64,000 nt of DNA from Bradyrhizobium sp. OK095. Lineage in GTDB: Bacteria; Pseudomonadota; Alphaproteobacteria; Rhizobiales; Xanthobacteraceae. The translations under genes were made by a program, and so were the position numbers. Location of the stretch: assembly GCF_900109945.1 (NCBI RefSeq), contig NZ_FOBX01000001.1, positions 868,001 to 932,000 of the forward strand, in the 5' to 3' direction. Shown piece after piece: positions 55,780-64,000 of the stretch (positions within the stretch are counted from its first letter, which is position 1; each line of letters starts with the position of its first letter). Below the pieces are notes generated by a model, which made no database searches, was not told where the DNA came from, and was given only the letters and a program-made list of their open reading frames with translations.

Positions 55780-57975
55780 ATGCTAGCCGCTAGGGCCGCT
55801 GGGACGCTATTTCGAGGGCGGCTTGCGCCGGCGTTGTCGAAAGCGTCGGGCATGGAACATTCAAGTCCGGGGTCGGGGAACAGGTTCGCTCGCGTGGAGG
55901 CTGCTGAACACTATCTGGAGCCGTGGTTTCCCGCGCCAGGTCCCGTCGGTGTCTGGCCGCTCGCTGTGTCACCGTCAAACCCCGTCTGCTTTGCCGCAAT
56001 TTTCGGATGGAGCATGTCGGCGGCTTCCGCGGTGATGTGCGCCATCGTGCGATGGCCATTGGGGAGTCCGCACTGGTTCGTCTTCGTCAAGGCTTTCCTG
56101 CTGCTGGGAGCCGTCATCTCTGCGGCGATCCTGACCGTGGGGAGGGTAGAACGGCGTGGCGGGTCCCACGCACTCGTGCTGATGTCCGTCCTGGCGGTGA
56201 TGTTTCTGCCATGCCTCGTCTGGCCGTTTGGCCGTGCGGTCGATCTTGTCGTGTACCCCCTACTGCTTGGCTTGTTCGCGACCGGCATCGCACAAACTGT
56301 TGCGGCAAGGCTCCGCATGCCGTTCAATCAATCCTTGCCGGCCGTGGGGTCTGGAGTCCTTGCCGGGCTTGGCTACTTCCTGTTGGTCAATTCCCTGGGC
56401 TTGGCCACCGTGCTCTCCCCAGAGCAAACGCTTGTGGGCGTTCAAAACCTGGACACGCTGTTCCATGCGTCGATCGCGAATATGCTGATCAAACAGGGCG
56501 CGTTGAGTACCGGTCTCGATGGCTTCGTGTCGATCAAGTATTACTTTCTGTCGCATATTTGGTTGGGCTGTCTGGGTCTCTGGCTGGGCACGGATACGCT
56601 TAACAGCTACTATGTCGGCGCGCAGGTCGTCGGCATCCCGCTGCTGTTTTTCAGCCTGTCGCTTGCCAGCTACTTGCTGCGGCCACCCGGAAAGCGGCTC
56701 GCCAATGGCGCACTGGTCGTGCTGTTTCCGCTGCTGTTGCTGTTGATCTCCGAACTGTGGGGATGGACGAACTATCTTGTATCGGAATCATATTTTCTCG
56801 CGATGATCATCTTTCTGCTGGCTTTGCCTTTGGTGGCGGAGTTGGCGCGAACCGAAAAGCCTCACGGTCTCGGCCGCCAACTCTCATGCCTCGTCATCGC
56901 TGCGACCCTGATGGCGCTCTCCAAGCTTTCTGTCGGCATGGTGTTCTGCGCAGTGGTCGGCTATTTGACGTTGCGGCAATGCTTGTCTCCGACGGCCTTC
57001 GTCAAATTGTGCGCTCTGTACTTCGTGCCCGCTGCGCTCCTCGCCGCAGTTTTGTTTTGGGCCTTTGGCGGAATGGCACTTTGGTTCGATCCCTTACGCT
57101 TTGTTGGCGACTATCCCGAGGGCGCGTGGCCAAACATCGTCGCAAATCTCGCGCTAGTTTGTGCCGCCGTCGCGGTGTGGGGCTTGGGGAAGCTACAGGA
57201 CAGGAAATGCGCTGAGGCTTTCACGATCATCGCCATTGCCGCAACGCTTCCTGCGTTGTTGCTGGAGGTTCCCGGTGCTGCCGCCTACTACTTCGTCAAC
57301 GTCGGAACGTTCGCGGCGGTTGTGTTCATTGCTGCCTATGGCGGCCCAGTTCTCTACCGCTGGATCCCGAAATTTTTCAGGCCGGAGTTCATCGTTGCCG
57401 CGATCCTGCTCGTAACGCTGGACACGGATCAAAAGACAAACAGTCCAGGCGTATTCGCCGACGAACTCGTCGAGCTTCGGGCGCGCACGCGTGGTTATCT
57501 TGGAGAGGGTGCGGTCCCTGAAAAGGGCGATTGGCAACGCCTCGTTGCGCTGCTCGCCCCAAATCATTGGGCGCGCCGCGCGCTCGGGAGCGACGTGAAG
57601 CGGTTGGCGAGGGCCCAATCGCTGCAAACGCTGCAGGATGCCGGCGTGCCCCAAACGCCTGGTGCCGCCGTCTTCGTCCCGCCGGAAAATTCGCTCTACT
57701 GGTCAATATACAGAGATTGCCGTGCCACTTCATTCGTGATTCCGGCGGTCCTCGGCGTACCGATGCTACGAGGCCTCAATCCCTTTCTGCCCGAATGCTC
57801 CAACGAGCGGTATTATGGCTTCCCTGCCTACCCGCCCGATGCAGTTTCCCAGCCCTCGACGGACTCCGAACTTTGTGTCCGGGCAGCCAAGTCGGAGTTG
57901 AAGACCGTGTTCGTTCTCTCGGCGTTGGCCGTTGTCCGAAAGATCGATTGTGGCGGCCAGCAGGGCAAAGATTAG
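55780..57975 (+). CDS. Large multi-pass membrane protein, GT-C-like, function unknown
   Basis: The 731-residue product has roughly 13-15 hydrophobic helices from residue 65 to about 545, then a soluble, probably periplasmic, C-terminal region of about 150 residues with several Cys (SIYRDCRATSF, FLPECSNERYYGF, SELCVRAA). An N-terminal loop has NLDTLFHASIANML, reminiscent of the acidic/His loop of GT-C transferases, and YYFLSHIWLG follows. I do not recognise a named family. The ATG at 55780 is used; the ATG at 55852 is an alternative. It converges on the SpsF-like gene with a four-base overlap. Confidence 0.65.
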   Translation: MLAARAAGTLFRGRLAPALSKASGMEHSSPGSGNRFARVEAAEHYLEPWFPAPGPVGVWPLAVSPSNPVCFAAIFGWSMSAASAVMCAIVRWPLGSPHWFVFVKAFLLLGAVISAAILTVGRVERRGGSHALVLMSVLAVMFLPCLVWPFGRAVDLVVYPLLLGLFATGIAQTVAARLRMPFNQSLPAVGSGVLAGLGYFLLVNSLGLATVLSPEQTLVGVQNLDTLFHASIANMLIKQGALSTGLDGFVSIKYYFLSHIWLGCLGLWLGTDTLNSYYVGAQVVGIPLLFFSLSLASYLLRPPGKRLANGALVVLFPLLLLLISELWGWTNYLVSESYFLAMIIFLLALPLVAELARTEKPHGLGRQLSCLVIAATLMALSKLSVGMVFCAVVGYLTLRQCLSPTAFVKLCALYFVPAALLAAVLFWAFGGMALWFDPLRFVGDYPEGAWPNIVANLALVCAAVAVWGLGKLQDRKCAEAFTIIAIAATLPALLLEVPGAAAYYFVNVGTFAAVVFIAAYGGPVLYRWIPKFFRPEFIVAAILLVTLDTDQKTNSPGVFADELVELRARTRGYLGEGAVPEKGDWQRLVALLAPNHWARRALGSDVKRLARAQSLQTLQDAGVPQTPGAAVFVPPENSLYWSIYRDCRATSFVIPAVLGVPMLRGLNPFLPECSNERYYGFPAYPPDAVSQPSTDSELCVRAAKSELKTVFVLSALAVVRKIDCGGQQGKD

Positions 57976-58712
57976 CTGTGAGCGGCGTTAATCGCCGCGA
58001 TTTCAGGGTTTGCTCGAACCAGGTCTAAAATCTCGTGCCACCGGAAAACGCGGCCTTTCGACAACAGCTGCGAAAACACCGACCTTACGAATTCGAGATC
58101 GGCCGGATAGTCCACCGTCCAGCGCAGCTTCGACAGGTCCGTTGGGTATCGCAGAGGCATCAGTGAGTACTGTGACGGGTTGCGATAGAAGTGCGGCGTG
58201 ACATGCTCCAGATCGTAGGCGTCGCTGGCGACACGATGTACGCGATCGAGTCCCTCGAACGTCATGACCTCGACGTCCAGGCCAATTGGATAGGTCGGTC
58301 CCAGCTCGGTTGCGGACCCAAGCTTGTTTGAAGTGTAGTCGGCGCCGTTCGCCAAATGCAGCGCAATGCAGGCATCGATCACATCAGGGTCCGCCAGTGG
58401 GCAATCGGCGGTCAGCCGTACCACGTGCTCCGTTGGCCCGAACGCCACGGCAGCAGCGTGATACCGGCTGAGCACGTTGCCAAGGCTGCCACGGAAGCAG
58501 GCGATGCGAGACGTTGCACAGAACTCGGCGACGGGATCGTCGCTTGCTTCGTCACTGGTGGCAACGACGATCTGGTCGGCCATGCGGCACGCCCTGACGC
58601 GCTCGATCTGGCGCAACAGCATCGGCTCGCCGCACAGATCCTTCAACACCTTGCCCGGCAATCGCGAGGACGAGATCCGGGCCTGAATGATAATGGTTGT
58701 TCTAAACGACAT
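57972..58712 (-). CDS. SpsF-like cytidylyltransferase family protein
   Basis: The 246-residue product belongs to the CMP-Kdo-synthetase-like group typified by SpsF of spore-coat polysaccharide synthesis: IIIQARISSSRLPGKVLKDL, IVVATSDEASDDPVAEF, RLTADCPLADPDVID, and DLEHVTPHFY then LRWTVDYPADLEFV. It probably activates the product of the NeuB protein at 59270. It is one base from the GNAT gene upstream. The family is less well characterised than NeuA. Confidence 0.82.
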   Translation of the reverse strand: MSFRTTIIIQARISSSRLPGKVLKDLCGEPMLLRQIERVRACRMADQIVVATSDEASDDPVAEFCATSRIACFRGSLGNVLSRYHAAAVAFGPTEHVVRLTADCPLADPDVIDACIALHLANGADYTSNKLGSATELGPTYPIGLDVEVMTFEGLDRVHRVASDAYDLEHVTPHFYRNPSQYSLMPLRYPTDLSKLRWTVDYPADLEFVRSVFSQLLSKGRVFRWHEILDLVRANPEIAAINAAHS

Positions 58713-59273
58713 TCAGCCCCGCGATTTCCCGGCCTCGATCTGCTTTGGCGAAAATTCGTCGACCAGAATGCCGAAAAACAGGGAGTCGTGCCACGCCCCT
58801 TCCGCCCAATGCGTCTGACGGTGGCGTCCGTCCAGGGTAAAACCAAGCCGCGGCAAGAACGCCGTCTTGGCTTCGTCGAAATCATAGATTTCGCACCAGA
58901 TGCGATGAAGCGCCAATTCCTCGAAGCCGAATTTCAGTAGCTGGGTCCCTGCATCGACGGCATAGACGTCGTCGATGTAGAGACGATCATGACCGATGTA
59001 GATCGAGAAATCGGCTGTCCGGTTGATCCAGTCGATGTAGCAGAGCCCACAGGCCCCCATCAGCTTTCCGCTCGCTGCATCGACGATCGCGAACATGCGG
59101 GTGCTCGGGTCATTAACGACTTTGCCGTCGTACCATTGTTGCTGCTGGGTGCTGCTCAGTTCGCGAAATTCGCGAAAATAGCGCCGGAGTTCGGGTTGAT
59201 TGCGCCAGGCAAGCAATTGCTCAAGGTCGCTGGGTTCGATCGCTCTCAGGCCAACGTGTTTGCCCCTGATCAT
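58713..59273 (-). CDS. GNAT N-acetyltransferase, PseH/RimJ-like
   Basis: The 186-residue product has the GNAT pattern LRAIEPSDLEQLLAWRNQPE, GACGLCYIDWINRTADFSIY, LKFGFEELALHRIWCEIYDF and FLPRLGFTLDGRHRQ. PseH-like members acetylate the 4-amino group of nucleotide-linked amino sugars. I start it at ATG 59273, which overlaps the NeuB stop as ATGA, and discard the open frame further upstream. Between NeuB and SpsF-like genes, acylation of a nonulosonate precursor is likely. Confidence 0.83.
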   Translation of the reverse strand: MIRGKHVGLRAIEPSDLEQLLAWRNQPELRRYFREFRELSSTQQQQWYDGKVVNDPSTRMFAIVDAASGKLMGACGLCYIDWINRTADFSIYIGHDRLYIDDVYAVDAGTQLLKFGFEELALHRIWCEIYDFDEAKTAFLPRLGFTLDGRHRQTHWAEGAWHDSLFFGILVDEFSPKQIEAGKSRG

Positions 59274-60361
59274 TTGCTTTCCACCTCGGCCAGATCTTGC
59301 TGCGTCAGCTCTTGGCCTCCCACCTTGTCGCAGATCAGGCGCCGCCCGAGCACGGTACCAATGCGGGACGGCGCGATCGAACCGGCTGGTGCCGGCCGAA
59401 GACACTCGAGATGATCGGCTTTCAACACGGTCCCGGCCGGCAAATCCTGCTTCAGCCGGACCGCGCGCCGCTGCACGACGGCGGCATCCTGTTCGTTGCC
59501 CTCGACGCGCTTGATGCCGTCGCCGAGCGCATATTCCAGCTCGCGCGAGCGATCGACCATCTCGCGCCAGGTCCTCGGGTCCATTGCAAACCCGTGGTCC
59601 GGACCCTTGCGTGTCGTATCGTCGGTAAAATGCTTTTCGATCGCACGTGCGCCAAGCGCGATGGCGCCGAGCACCGAGGCGTGCCCGGGCGTGTGATCTG
59701 ACAACCCGAGCGGCATCCCGGGCCAATGCAGCGCAAACGCCTGCAGCACCCGCAGATTGACGTATTTGAAATTTTCCAATTCGCCGGTGTAATTGGTGTT
59801 GCATTGAAGCAGGCAAAGCTGGCGGTTGACGGCCAGCACGGCGTTGACCGCCTCCTCGACCTCGAACAGGCTCGAGGCTCCTGTCGCCAGCAATACCGGC
59901 TTGCCCTTCGAGGCAATGTATTCGATCGATTCAAGCCAGGTGATGTCACCTGAACCGATCTTAAACGCCGGAAGCAGATCAACGACGCGGTCGGTTGCTT
60001 CCTGGTCATACGGTGTCGTCATCCAGTCGATGCCGACCTCGCGGGCCGTTTCCCACAACGTCTGGTTCCAGTCGTTGTTGAGGCTGTATTGCTTGTAGAC
60101 CTCGAAGACGGGCCGATCCCATTTGGCCTGATGCGACTTCGCGCCCCCGAGATTGCGAAAGCCGTAATCGCTGACGATCTTCGGCGCATTGAAATGCTGG
60201 AATTTGGCGGCATCTGCGCCGGCGTCCTTGGCGCGACGGATCAAGTCCTTCGCGCGCTGCAAATCCCCGTCGTGATTTGCCGCGATGTCGGCAATGAAAT
60301 AAGCGGGGCGATCGATGGCGAGCAAGCGGCCGCCGATCTTCAACTCCGTATCGTAGTTCAT
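59270..60361 (-). CDS. NeuB-family nonulosonate synthase (second)
   Basis: The 363-residue product is a complete NeuB-type enzyme: YFIADIAANHDGDLQRAKDL, KFQHFNAPKIVSDYGF, YKQYSLNNDWN, KIGSGDITWLE, LGLSDHTPGHASVLGAIALG, KHFTDDTTRKGPDHGFAMDP, then a C-terminal SAF antifreeze-like domain (285-350). It condenses phosphoenolpyruvate with a six-carbon or other aldose. Compared with the NeuB part of 52296-54215 it is clearly divergent, so the substrates probably differ. Overlaps with both neighbours are four bases. Confidence 0.9.
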   Translation of the reverse strand: MNYDTELKIGGRLLAIDRPAYFIADIAANHDGDLQRAKDLIRRAKDAGADAAKFQHFNAPKIVSDYGFRNLGGAKSHQAKWDRPVFEVYKQYSLNNDWNQTLWETAREVGIDWMTTPYDQEATDRVVDLLPAFKIGSGDITWLESIEYIASKGKPVLLATGASSLFEVEEAVNAVLAVNRQLCLLQCNTNYTGELENFKYVNLRVLQAFALHWPGMPLGLSDHTPGHASVLGAIALGARAIEKHFTDDTTRKGPDHGFAMDPRTWREMVDRSRELEYALGDGIKRVEGNEQDAAVVQRRAVRLKQDLPAGTVLKADHLECLRPAPAGSIAPSRIGTVLGRRLICDKVGGQELTQQDLAEVESK

Positions 60362-61239
60362 CGACGAGTCCTATGTTCAGAAGCAAGAGCAGCGCAAACG
60401 TCTTCGAGAGTCGGTAGCAAGTGCCCCAGCAGGCGTTCGGCTTTACTGACGTCCAGTCCGACGCTTTCGGCGCGTACGGTGGGGAGACTGCGCACCGAAG
60501 CAACATCGGCCCAATCTAATTCTACACCCAATGCTGCCGCAAGCGCGTGGATGAATTGAAATTTGCTGGAAACCGTTCGGGAGGCGAGGTTGATGAGGCC
60601 AATCGCCTCAGCGTCGATGAGCCGGAAAAGCCATCGGGAACAAGCATCGGCATCAATGGTCGATGTGTAGAAATCGTCAAAAAGCCCTAGCGGGCGGCGA
60701 TTCAAGATTGCGTCCACCGCCCATTCCGCGAATGTCGGCTGCGAGGACCAGCCGCGAAAGCCCGTGATATTGGTCCTGATCACGAGGCTGTCCGGCAACG
60801 CCCGAGCAAACGCCTCACCCGCATATTTGGACCGCGCATATTCGTTAACCAGCGCGACAGGGCTATCTTCCGTATGAAGACCGGGGCCGTCACCGGTAAA
60901 AAAATGGTCGGTCGAGACGTGGATAAATCTGGCTCCGGTGGTCCGGCATTGCTCGGCCATGACGGCAACGGCACGGGCGTTCACCAGATAGGCGCCGCCT
61001 GGATCGCGTTCGCAACTCTCCAGATTGGTGTTAGCCGCAGCATTAATGACCAGCGTGGGCGCGAGATGCCCAAACAGTTCGGCGATGTGTTGCGTGTCGG
61101 CCAGATCGACAGCAAAGTCGGCGCCCTTGCGCGCAGCCCCTGCAAGGTCGACGCCTCGCCGCCGGCCTTCCTTAACGATCGCTTGACCGAGAAGACCTGT
61201 CGCACCGAAGACAAGCAAGCTTGTTTTTCCTGCGTTCAA
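60358..61239 (-). CDS. RmlD-like sugar-nucleotide reductase (extended SDR)
   Basis: The product of about 293 residues resembles dTDP-4-dehydrorhamnose reductase: LLVFGATGLLGQAIV (cofactor site), VINAAANTNLESCERDPGGA, STDHFFTGDGP, YARSKYAGE with the YxxxK pair, RTNITGFRG and NLASRTVSSKFQF. I chose the TTG at 61239 with AGGAAG seven bases upstream; a TTG at 61257 is the alternative. It heads the operon RmlD-like, NeuB, GNAT, SpsF-like. It probably reduces a sugar intermediate of that pathway rather than rhamnose, since rmlA, B and C are absent. Confidence 0.8.
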   Translation of the reverse strand: MNAGKTSLLVFGATGLLGQAIVKEGRRRGVDLAGAARKGADFAVDLADTQHIAELFGHLAPTLVINAAANTNLESCERDPGGAYLVNARAVAVMAEQCRTTGARFIHVSTDHFFTGDGPGLHTEDSPVALVNEYARSKYAGEAFARALPDSLVIRTNITGFRGWSSQPTFAEWAVDAILNRRPLGLFDDFYTSTIDADACSRWLFRLIDAEAIGLINLASRTVSSKFQFIHALAAALGVELDWADVASVRSLPTVRAESVGLDVSKAERLLGHLLPTLEDVCAALASEHRTRR

Positions 61240-61485
61240 TCGAGTTCTTCCTAGCAAGGTTTCATCTGATAGTTGCTTGTATGGCGGCGATGGGAGATTG
61301 GCAATCCGGACTAGGCAATGCCTTCACCCACCGCAATTGTTACAGGCGGCCTCCCGCTTGGTCAGTCTGGTCCCGGGAGAGCAAAAGCAAGCTTGGCGCG
61401 ATGCCGCTTGCAGGCAAAATCGCCACTCTTGCCTGATTTACATTGCCTTAAGTTCCTATAGAACGCGCCCTAGAGGTATGCAGGC

Positions 61486-63123
61486 ATGTATGTGATCGGA
61501 ATCAGCTCGGGGATCAAGCACGGCCACCACGATGGCGCGGCGGTGCTGCTGCGCGACGGCGAGTTGATCGCCGCCGCCGAGGAGGAGCGTTTCACGCTCG
61601 CCAAGCATGCGCGCGGCGAGCTGCCCCGTGGGGCGATCGGTTTCTGCCTGAAGCAGGCCGGCATCACCATGCGCGACGTCGACTGGATCTGCTCGCCGCT
61701 GAAGACCTACACCAACTACACGCAGCGTCTGATCGAATACTTCAAGTACCAGTTCGGCCACAGCCCGAAGATCGAGCTCTACGACCATCATCTCTGCCAC
61801 GCCGCGAGCTCGTTTTACGGCTCCGGTTTCTCCGAAGCGACGGTTGCGTGCTTCGACTTCTCGGGCGATTCCAGCTCCGGTTTCGTCGCGCATGCACGCG
61901 GCAACGACTTTCGCGTGCTGACACGGTTCGGCCGCCAAAACAGTCTAGGGCTCTATTACGGGATGCTGACTCAGTATCTCGGCTATCAGATGACCAATGA
62001 CGAGTACAAGGTCATGGGCCTGTCCTCCTACGGCAGCCCCGACTATCTGGACAAGTTCGCCAAGCTGTTGCGTCCGAACGGGATCAACTACGAGCTCGAT
62101 CCCGAACTCGACAAGCGCCGGCGCGACGCGGACATCTACACCAGCGACTTTTCAACGCGGCAGGAGCGCATCTTCACCGAGAAGATGGAGGAGATTCTCG
62201 GGCCGCGACGCTTGCGCGGCGCGCCGCTCGACCAGCGCATGACCAACATCGCAGCGAGCGGCCAGAAGCAGCTTGAGATCGTCACCACCGAAGTGATCCG
62301 GTCGGCGATCGCCGAGACCGGCTGCGGCGATGTCTGCATCGCCGGCGGCGTCGGGCTGAACTGCAAGATGAACATGGAGATCGCGGCGGAGCCGTCTGTG
62401 AAGCGTCTCTATGTTCCGCCGGTGCCGCACGATGCGGGCGTGGCGCTGGGCGCTGCGATGATGAAATGTGCGGAGGCGGGCCACACTATCTCGCCGCTGT
62501 CTCACGCGTACTGGGGACCTGAATACTCCAACGATACGATCCGCGAGACGCTCGACAAGATCGGTGCGCGTTTCGAACTGCTCGACGATCCCGTGGCAAG
62601 CTGCGTCACCGATCTGGCGGAGCAGAAGACGGTGGGCTGGTTCCAGGGGCGGATGGAGTACGGACCGCGCGCGCTCGGCAATCGCTCGATTCTGGCCGAT
62701 CCTCGCCAGGCCAGCATGAAGGACCGCATCAACCTCACCATCAAATATCGCGAGGAATTCCGCCCGTTCTGCCCGTCGGTGCTGTACGAGCGCCAGGCCG
62801 AGTATTTCGAGGACACGTTCGACGCGCCGTTCATGGTGGTCACGTTTCCGGTCAATGAGAAAGTGGCCGAGACCATGCCGGCGGTGGTCCATGTCGACAA
62901 CACTGCGCGCATCCAGAGCGTCCATGCCGACAGCAATCCGCTCTATAGCCGCCTCATCGGCGAGTTCGCGAAAGCGACCTCGCTGCCGGTTCTGATCAAC
63001 ACCAGCCTCAACATCAACGAGCAGCCCACGGTGAATGCGCCGCTGGAGGCGCTACACACGTATTTCTGCTCGGGGCTCGATGTGTTGTATCTGGGCAACT
63101 ATCGGCTGTCGAAGTCGAGCTGA
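61486..63123 (+). CDS. Carbamoyltransferase, NodU/CmcH family
   Basis: The 545-residue product uses carbamoyl phosphate and ATP to carbamoylate a hydroxyl group. The N-terminal YrdC/Kae1-like half shows VIGISSGIKHGHHDGAAVLL, AEEERFTLAKHARGELP, YDHHLCHAASSFYGSGF and the metal-binding His pairs. The C-terminal half has QGRMEYGPRALGNRSILADP and REEFRPFCPSVL. NodU acts on Nod factors, but no nod genes or nod-box are visible here, so a surface-glycan sugar is the more likely acceptor. It is transcribed alone, divergently from the NeuB operon. Confidence 0.9.
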   Translation: MYVIGISSGIKHGHHDGAAVLLRDGELIAAAEEERFTLAKHARGELPRGAIGFCLKQAGITMRDVDWICSPLKTYTNYTQRLIEYFKYQFGHSPKIELYDHHLCHAASSFYGSGFSEATVACFDFSGDSSSGFVAHARGNDFRVLTRFGRQNSLGLYYGMLTQYLGYQMTNDEYKVMGLSSYGSPDYLDKFAKLLRPNGINYELDPELDKRRRDADIYTSDFSTRQERIFTEKMEEILGPRRLRGAPLDQRMTNIAASGQKQLEIVTTEVIRSAIAETGCGDVCIAGGVGLNCKMNMEIAAEPSVKRLYVPPVPHDAGVALGAAMMKCAEAGHTISPLSHAYWGPEYSNDTIRETLDKIGARFELLDDPVASCVTDLAEQKTVGWFQGRMEYGPRALGNRSILADPRQASMKDRINLTIKYREEFRPFCPSVLYERQAEYFEDTFDAPFMVVTFPVNEKVAETMPAVVHVDNTARIQSVHADSNPLYSRLIGEFAKATSLPVLINTSLNINEQPTVNAPLEALHTYFCSGLDVLYLGNYRLSKSS

Positions 63124-63493
63124 GTACAGGTGGCTTGGCGCCACATCGTCCCACAGAGCCCCGCGGCGAATGCGCGCGGCGCCTTGTCCCGTAGAAGATG
63201 CGGAGGACGAGTCGCGGGCCGGCAAAGATCTCCCATCTGCCGGACATGTGTAGGTTGGTGCGCTTCGCCCGCCGTCGCGAACGACGAGATTACGCTGCGC
63301 GATGACGCGTACCCGTTCTCAAGAGCCATGGTGGGTTTTGCAATCAGCGATAGATGTATTATGAACACACCTTTCTAGATGGATTTGGCTTCGGTTACCG
63401 GAGAAGTGGTCCTGCAATGAACAAGATATCCTCAGGCTCGCAGATCTGCGGCGCGCTTTGTGGTCGAAACCCGTCCGCCCGGTGGGGGCGTTG
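63124..63493. other. Intergenic region between carbamoyltransferase and membrane-protein gene
   Basis: This 370-base stretch holds no gene I can support. A small dyad GTGGC...GCCAC at 63130-63144 just after the carbamoyltransferase stop could weakly mark transcript end but lacks a T-run. A plus-strand open frame here (63130-63378) has no family resemblance that I recognise. The segment before 63494 must hold the promoter of the next gene. Confidence 0.4.
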
Positions 63494-64000
63494 ATGAAAT
63501 TTTCCAGCGTTGGCGAGCCTGAACGGACACCGGCGAAGTTGCGGTATTTGGCGATTTGCGCGTCCGTGGTCCCACTTTGGTTTCTGGGGACGTTCCTGCT
63601 CCTCACCCTCAGGAGCATTCCCGAGACTGATGATTTCTGCTTCTCCGACCAGGCGGGATTCTTCGAGACGGTAATTCAATGGTACAGGTACGTGGGAGGA
63701 CGTGTTGTTCCTCTCTCGCTTATGCAAATTCCCGCCAAGCTTGGCCGCGTCATTGGCGTCGACTATTTCAGCTTCTACGAGCTCTTCCTTTTGCTCCTGG
63801 CAGTCTGCTTTGTGTTGGCCATGCTGTTCGTGATGCGACGGTTATGGCCACACAAATCTAGGTCGGAGCAACTATTCTTCGGTTTCCTTTTCGCTGCCAT
63901 CCTGGTGTCGACCGCACCGAGCCCGCGGGAAATGCTGTACTGGCTGCCGGGAGTCACCTGCTACACGATTCCAGAAGCGCTGGTCATTTTGATCATCGCC
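63494..64000 (+). CDS. Multi-pass membrane protein, DUF6056/GT-C-like, 3' truncated by window edge
   Basis: Starting at ATG 63494, 169 codons stay open to the last base. The product begins with a short cytoplasmic tail, a first helix (VVPLWFLGTFLLLTL) and then IPETDDFCFSDQAG, matching the acidic loop APEHDDFCFADLYA of the protein at 27503-28963. Further matches are the GGRVVPLSL and APSPREMLYWLPGVTCY segments against SGRVVALFL and APSLRELLYWLAGLTCY. It is therefore a paralogue, probably a periplasmic glycosyltransferase; the rest lies outside the window. Confidence 0.72.
   Translation, partial: MKFSSVGEPERTPAKLRYLAICASVVPLWFLGTFLLLTLRSIPETDDFCFSDQAGFFETVIQWYRYVGGRVVPLSLMQIPAKLGRVIGVDYFSFYELFLLLLAVCFVLAMLFVMRRLWPHKSRSEQLFFGFLFAAILVSTAPSPREMLYWLPGVTCYTIPEALVILIIA

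Noticed and set aside
61486..63123. Carbamoyltransferase as a true nodU acting on Nod factors
   Set aside because: No nodABC, nod-box or other symbiosis gene is nearby, and the gene is embedded in a surface-glycan locus, so only the family name is used.
63130..63378. Short plus-strand open frame after the carbamoyltransferase
   Set aside because: There is no good ribosome-binding site, no domain and no conservation signal visible; likely non-coding or a decayed fragment.

Overview
The window looks like chromosomal DNA of a GC-rich alphaproteobacterium. Bradyrhizobium or a close relative is my best guess, from the style of the type II secretion proteins, the dense GTG/TTG starts and the surface-polysaccharide repertoire; there is no rRNA gene to confirm it. 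No tRNA, rRNA, CRISPR array or intact insertion sequence was seen.

Region 1 (1-10.3 kb) is a type II secretion operon: gspF (cut by the left edge), G, H, I, J, K, L and M, nearly all overlapping, with a gspN/gspC-like gene further on. A large autotransporter adhesin gene lies on the opposite strand between gspM and the gspN-like gene.

Region 2 (10.3-20.5 kb) begins the glycan locus. It holds a wecE-type aminotransferase, a flippase, and a minus-strand operon made of a UDP-xylose synthase, a Wzy-like polymerase, two glycosyltransferases, a cupin, a perosamine-synthase-like aminotransferase and a methyltransferase.

Region 3 (20.5-26.5 kb) is a plus-strand cassette: rfbF, rfbG, rfbH (a PMP-dependent C3 dehydratase with the diagnostic His), a ThDP enzyme and an extended SDR. 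This is the gene set expected for a CDP-linked, branched-chain 3,6-dideoxyhexose of the yersiniose type.

Region 4 (26.5-38.6 kb) holds a GtrB-like transferase with a membrane partner, then a scar of three decayed gene ends. After the scar comes an operon with two striking multidomain proteins: an AAC(3)-like acyltransferase fused to an FkbH-type HAD/GNAT protein, and a MaoC-SDR-acyl-carrier-protein fusion. With an aminopeptidase-fold protein and a TylF-type methyltransferase, it looks like a dedicated system that builds an acyl group on a carrier protein and places it on a sugar. A GT2 and a KpsS-like capsule protein sit upstream.

Region 5 (38.6-47.3 kb, plus strand) holds a surface-carbohydrate protein, a second flippase, an Fe/2-oxoglutarate dioxygenase, two methyltransferases, a second polymerase-like protein and an HddC-GmhB fusion. 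Region 6 (47.3-55.7 kb, minus) is a nonulosonate-type operon: CBS-GHMP kinase, NeuB fused to a TIM barrel, a CMP-sugar synthetase, three SDRs, a sugar isomerase-like protein and PseB. Region 7 (55.8-64 kb) has a large membrane protein, a second NeuB operon (SpsF-like, GNAT, NeuB, RmlD-like), a NodU-type carbamoyltransferase and the start of a membrane protein related to the one at 27.5-29 kb.

Two flippases, two polymerase candidates and two NeuB systems suggest at least two separate glycans (for example O-antigen plus capsule or a glycosylated surface structure) share this locus. Functions are inferred from recognisable motifs and context; no database search was possible.
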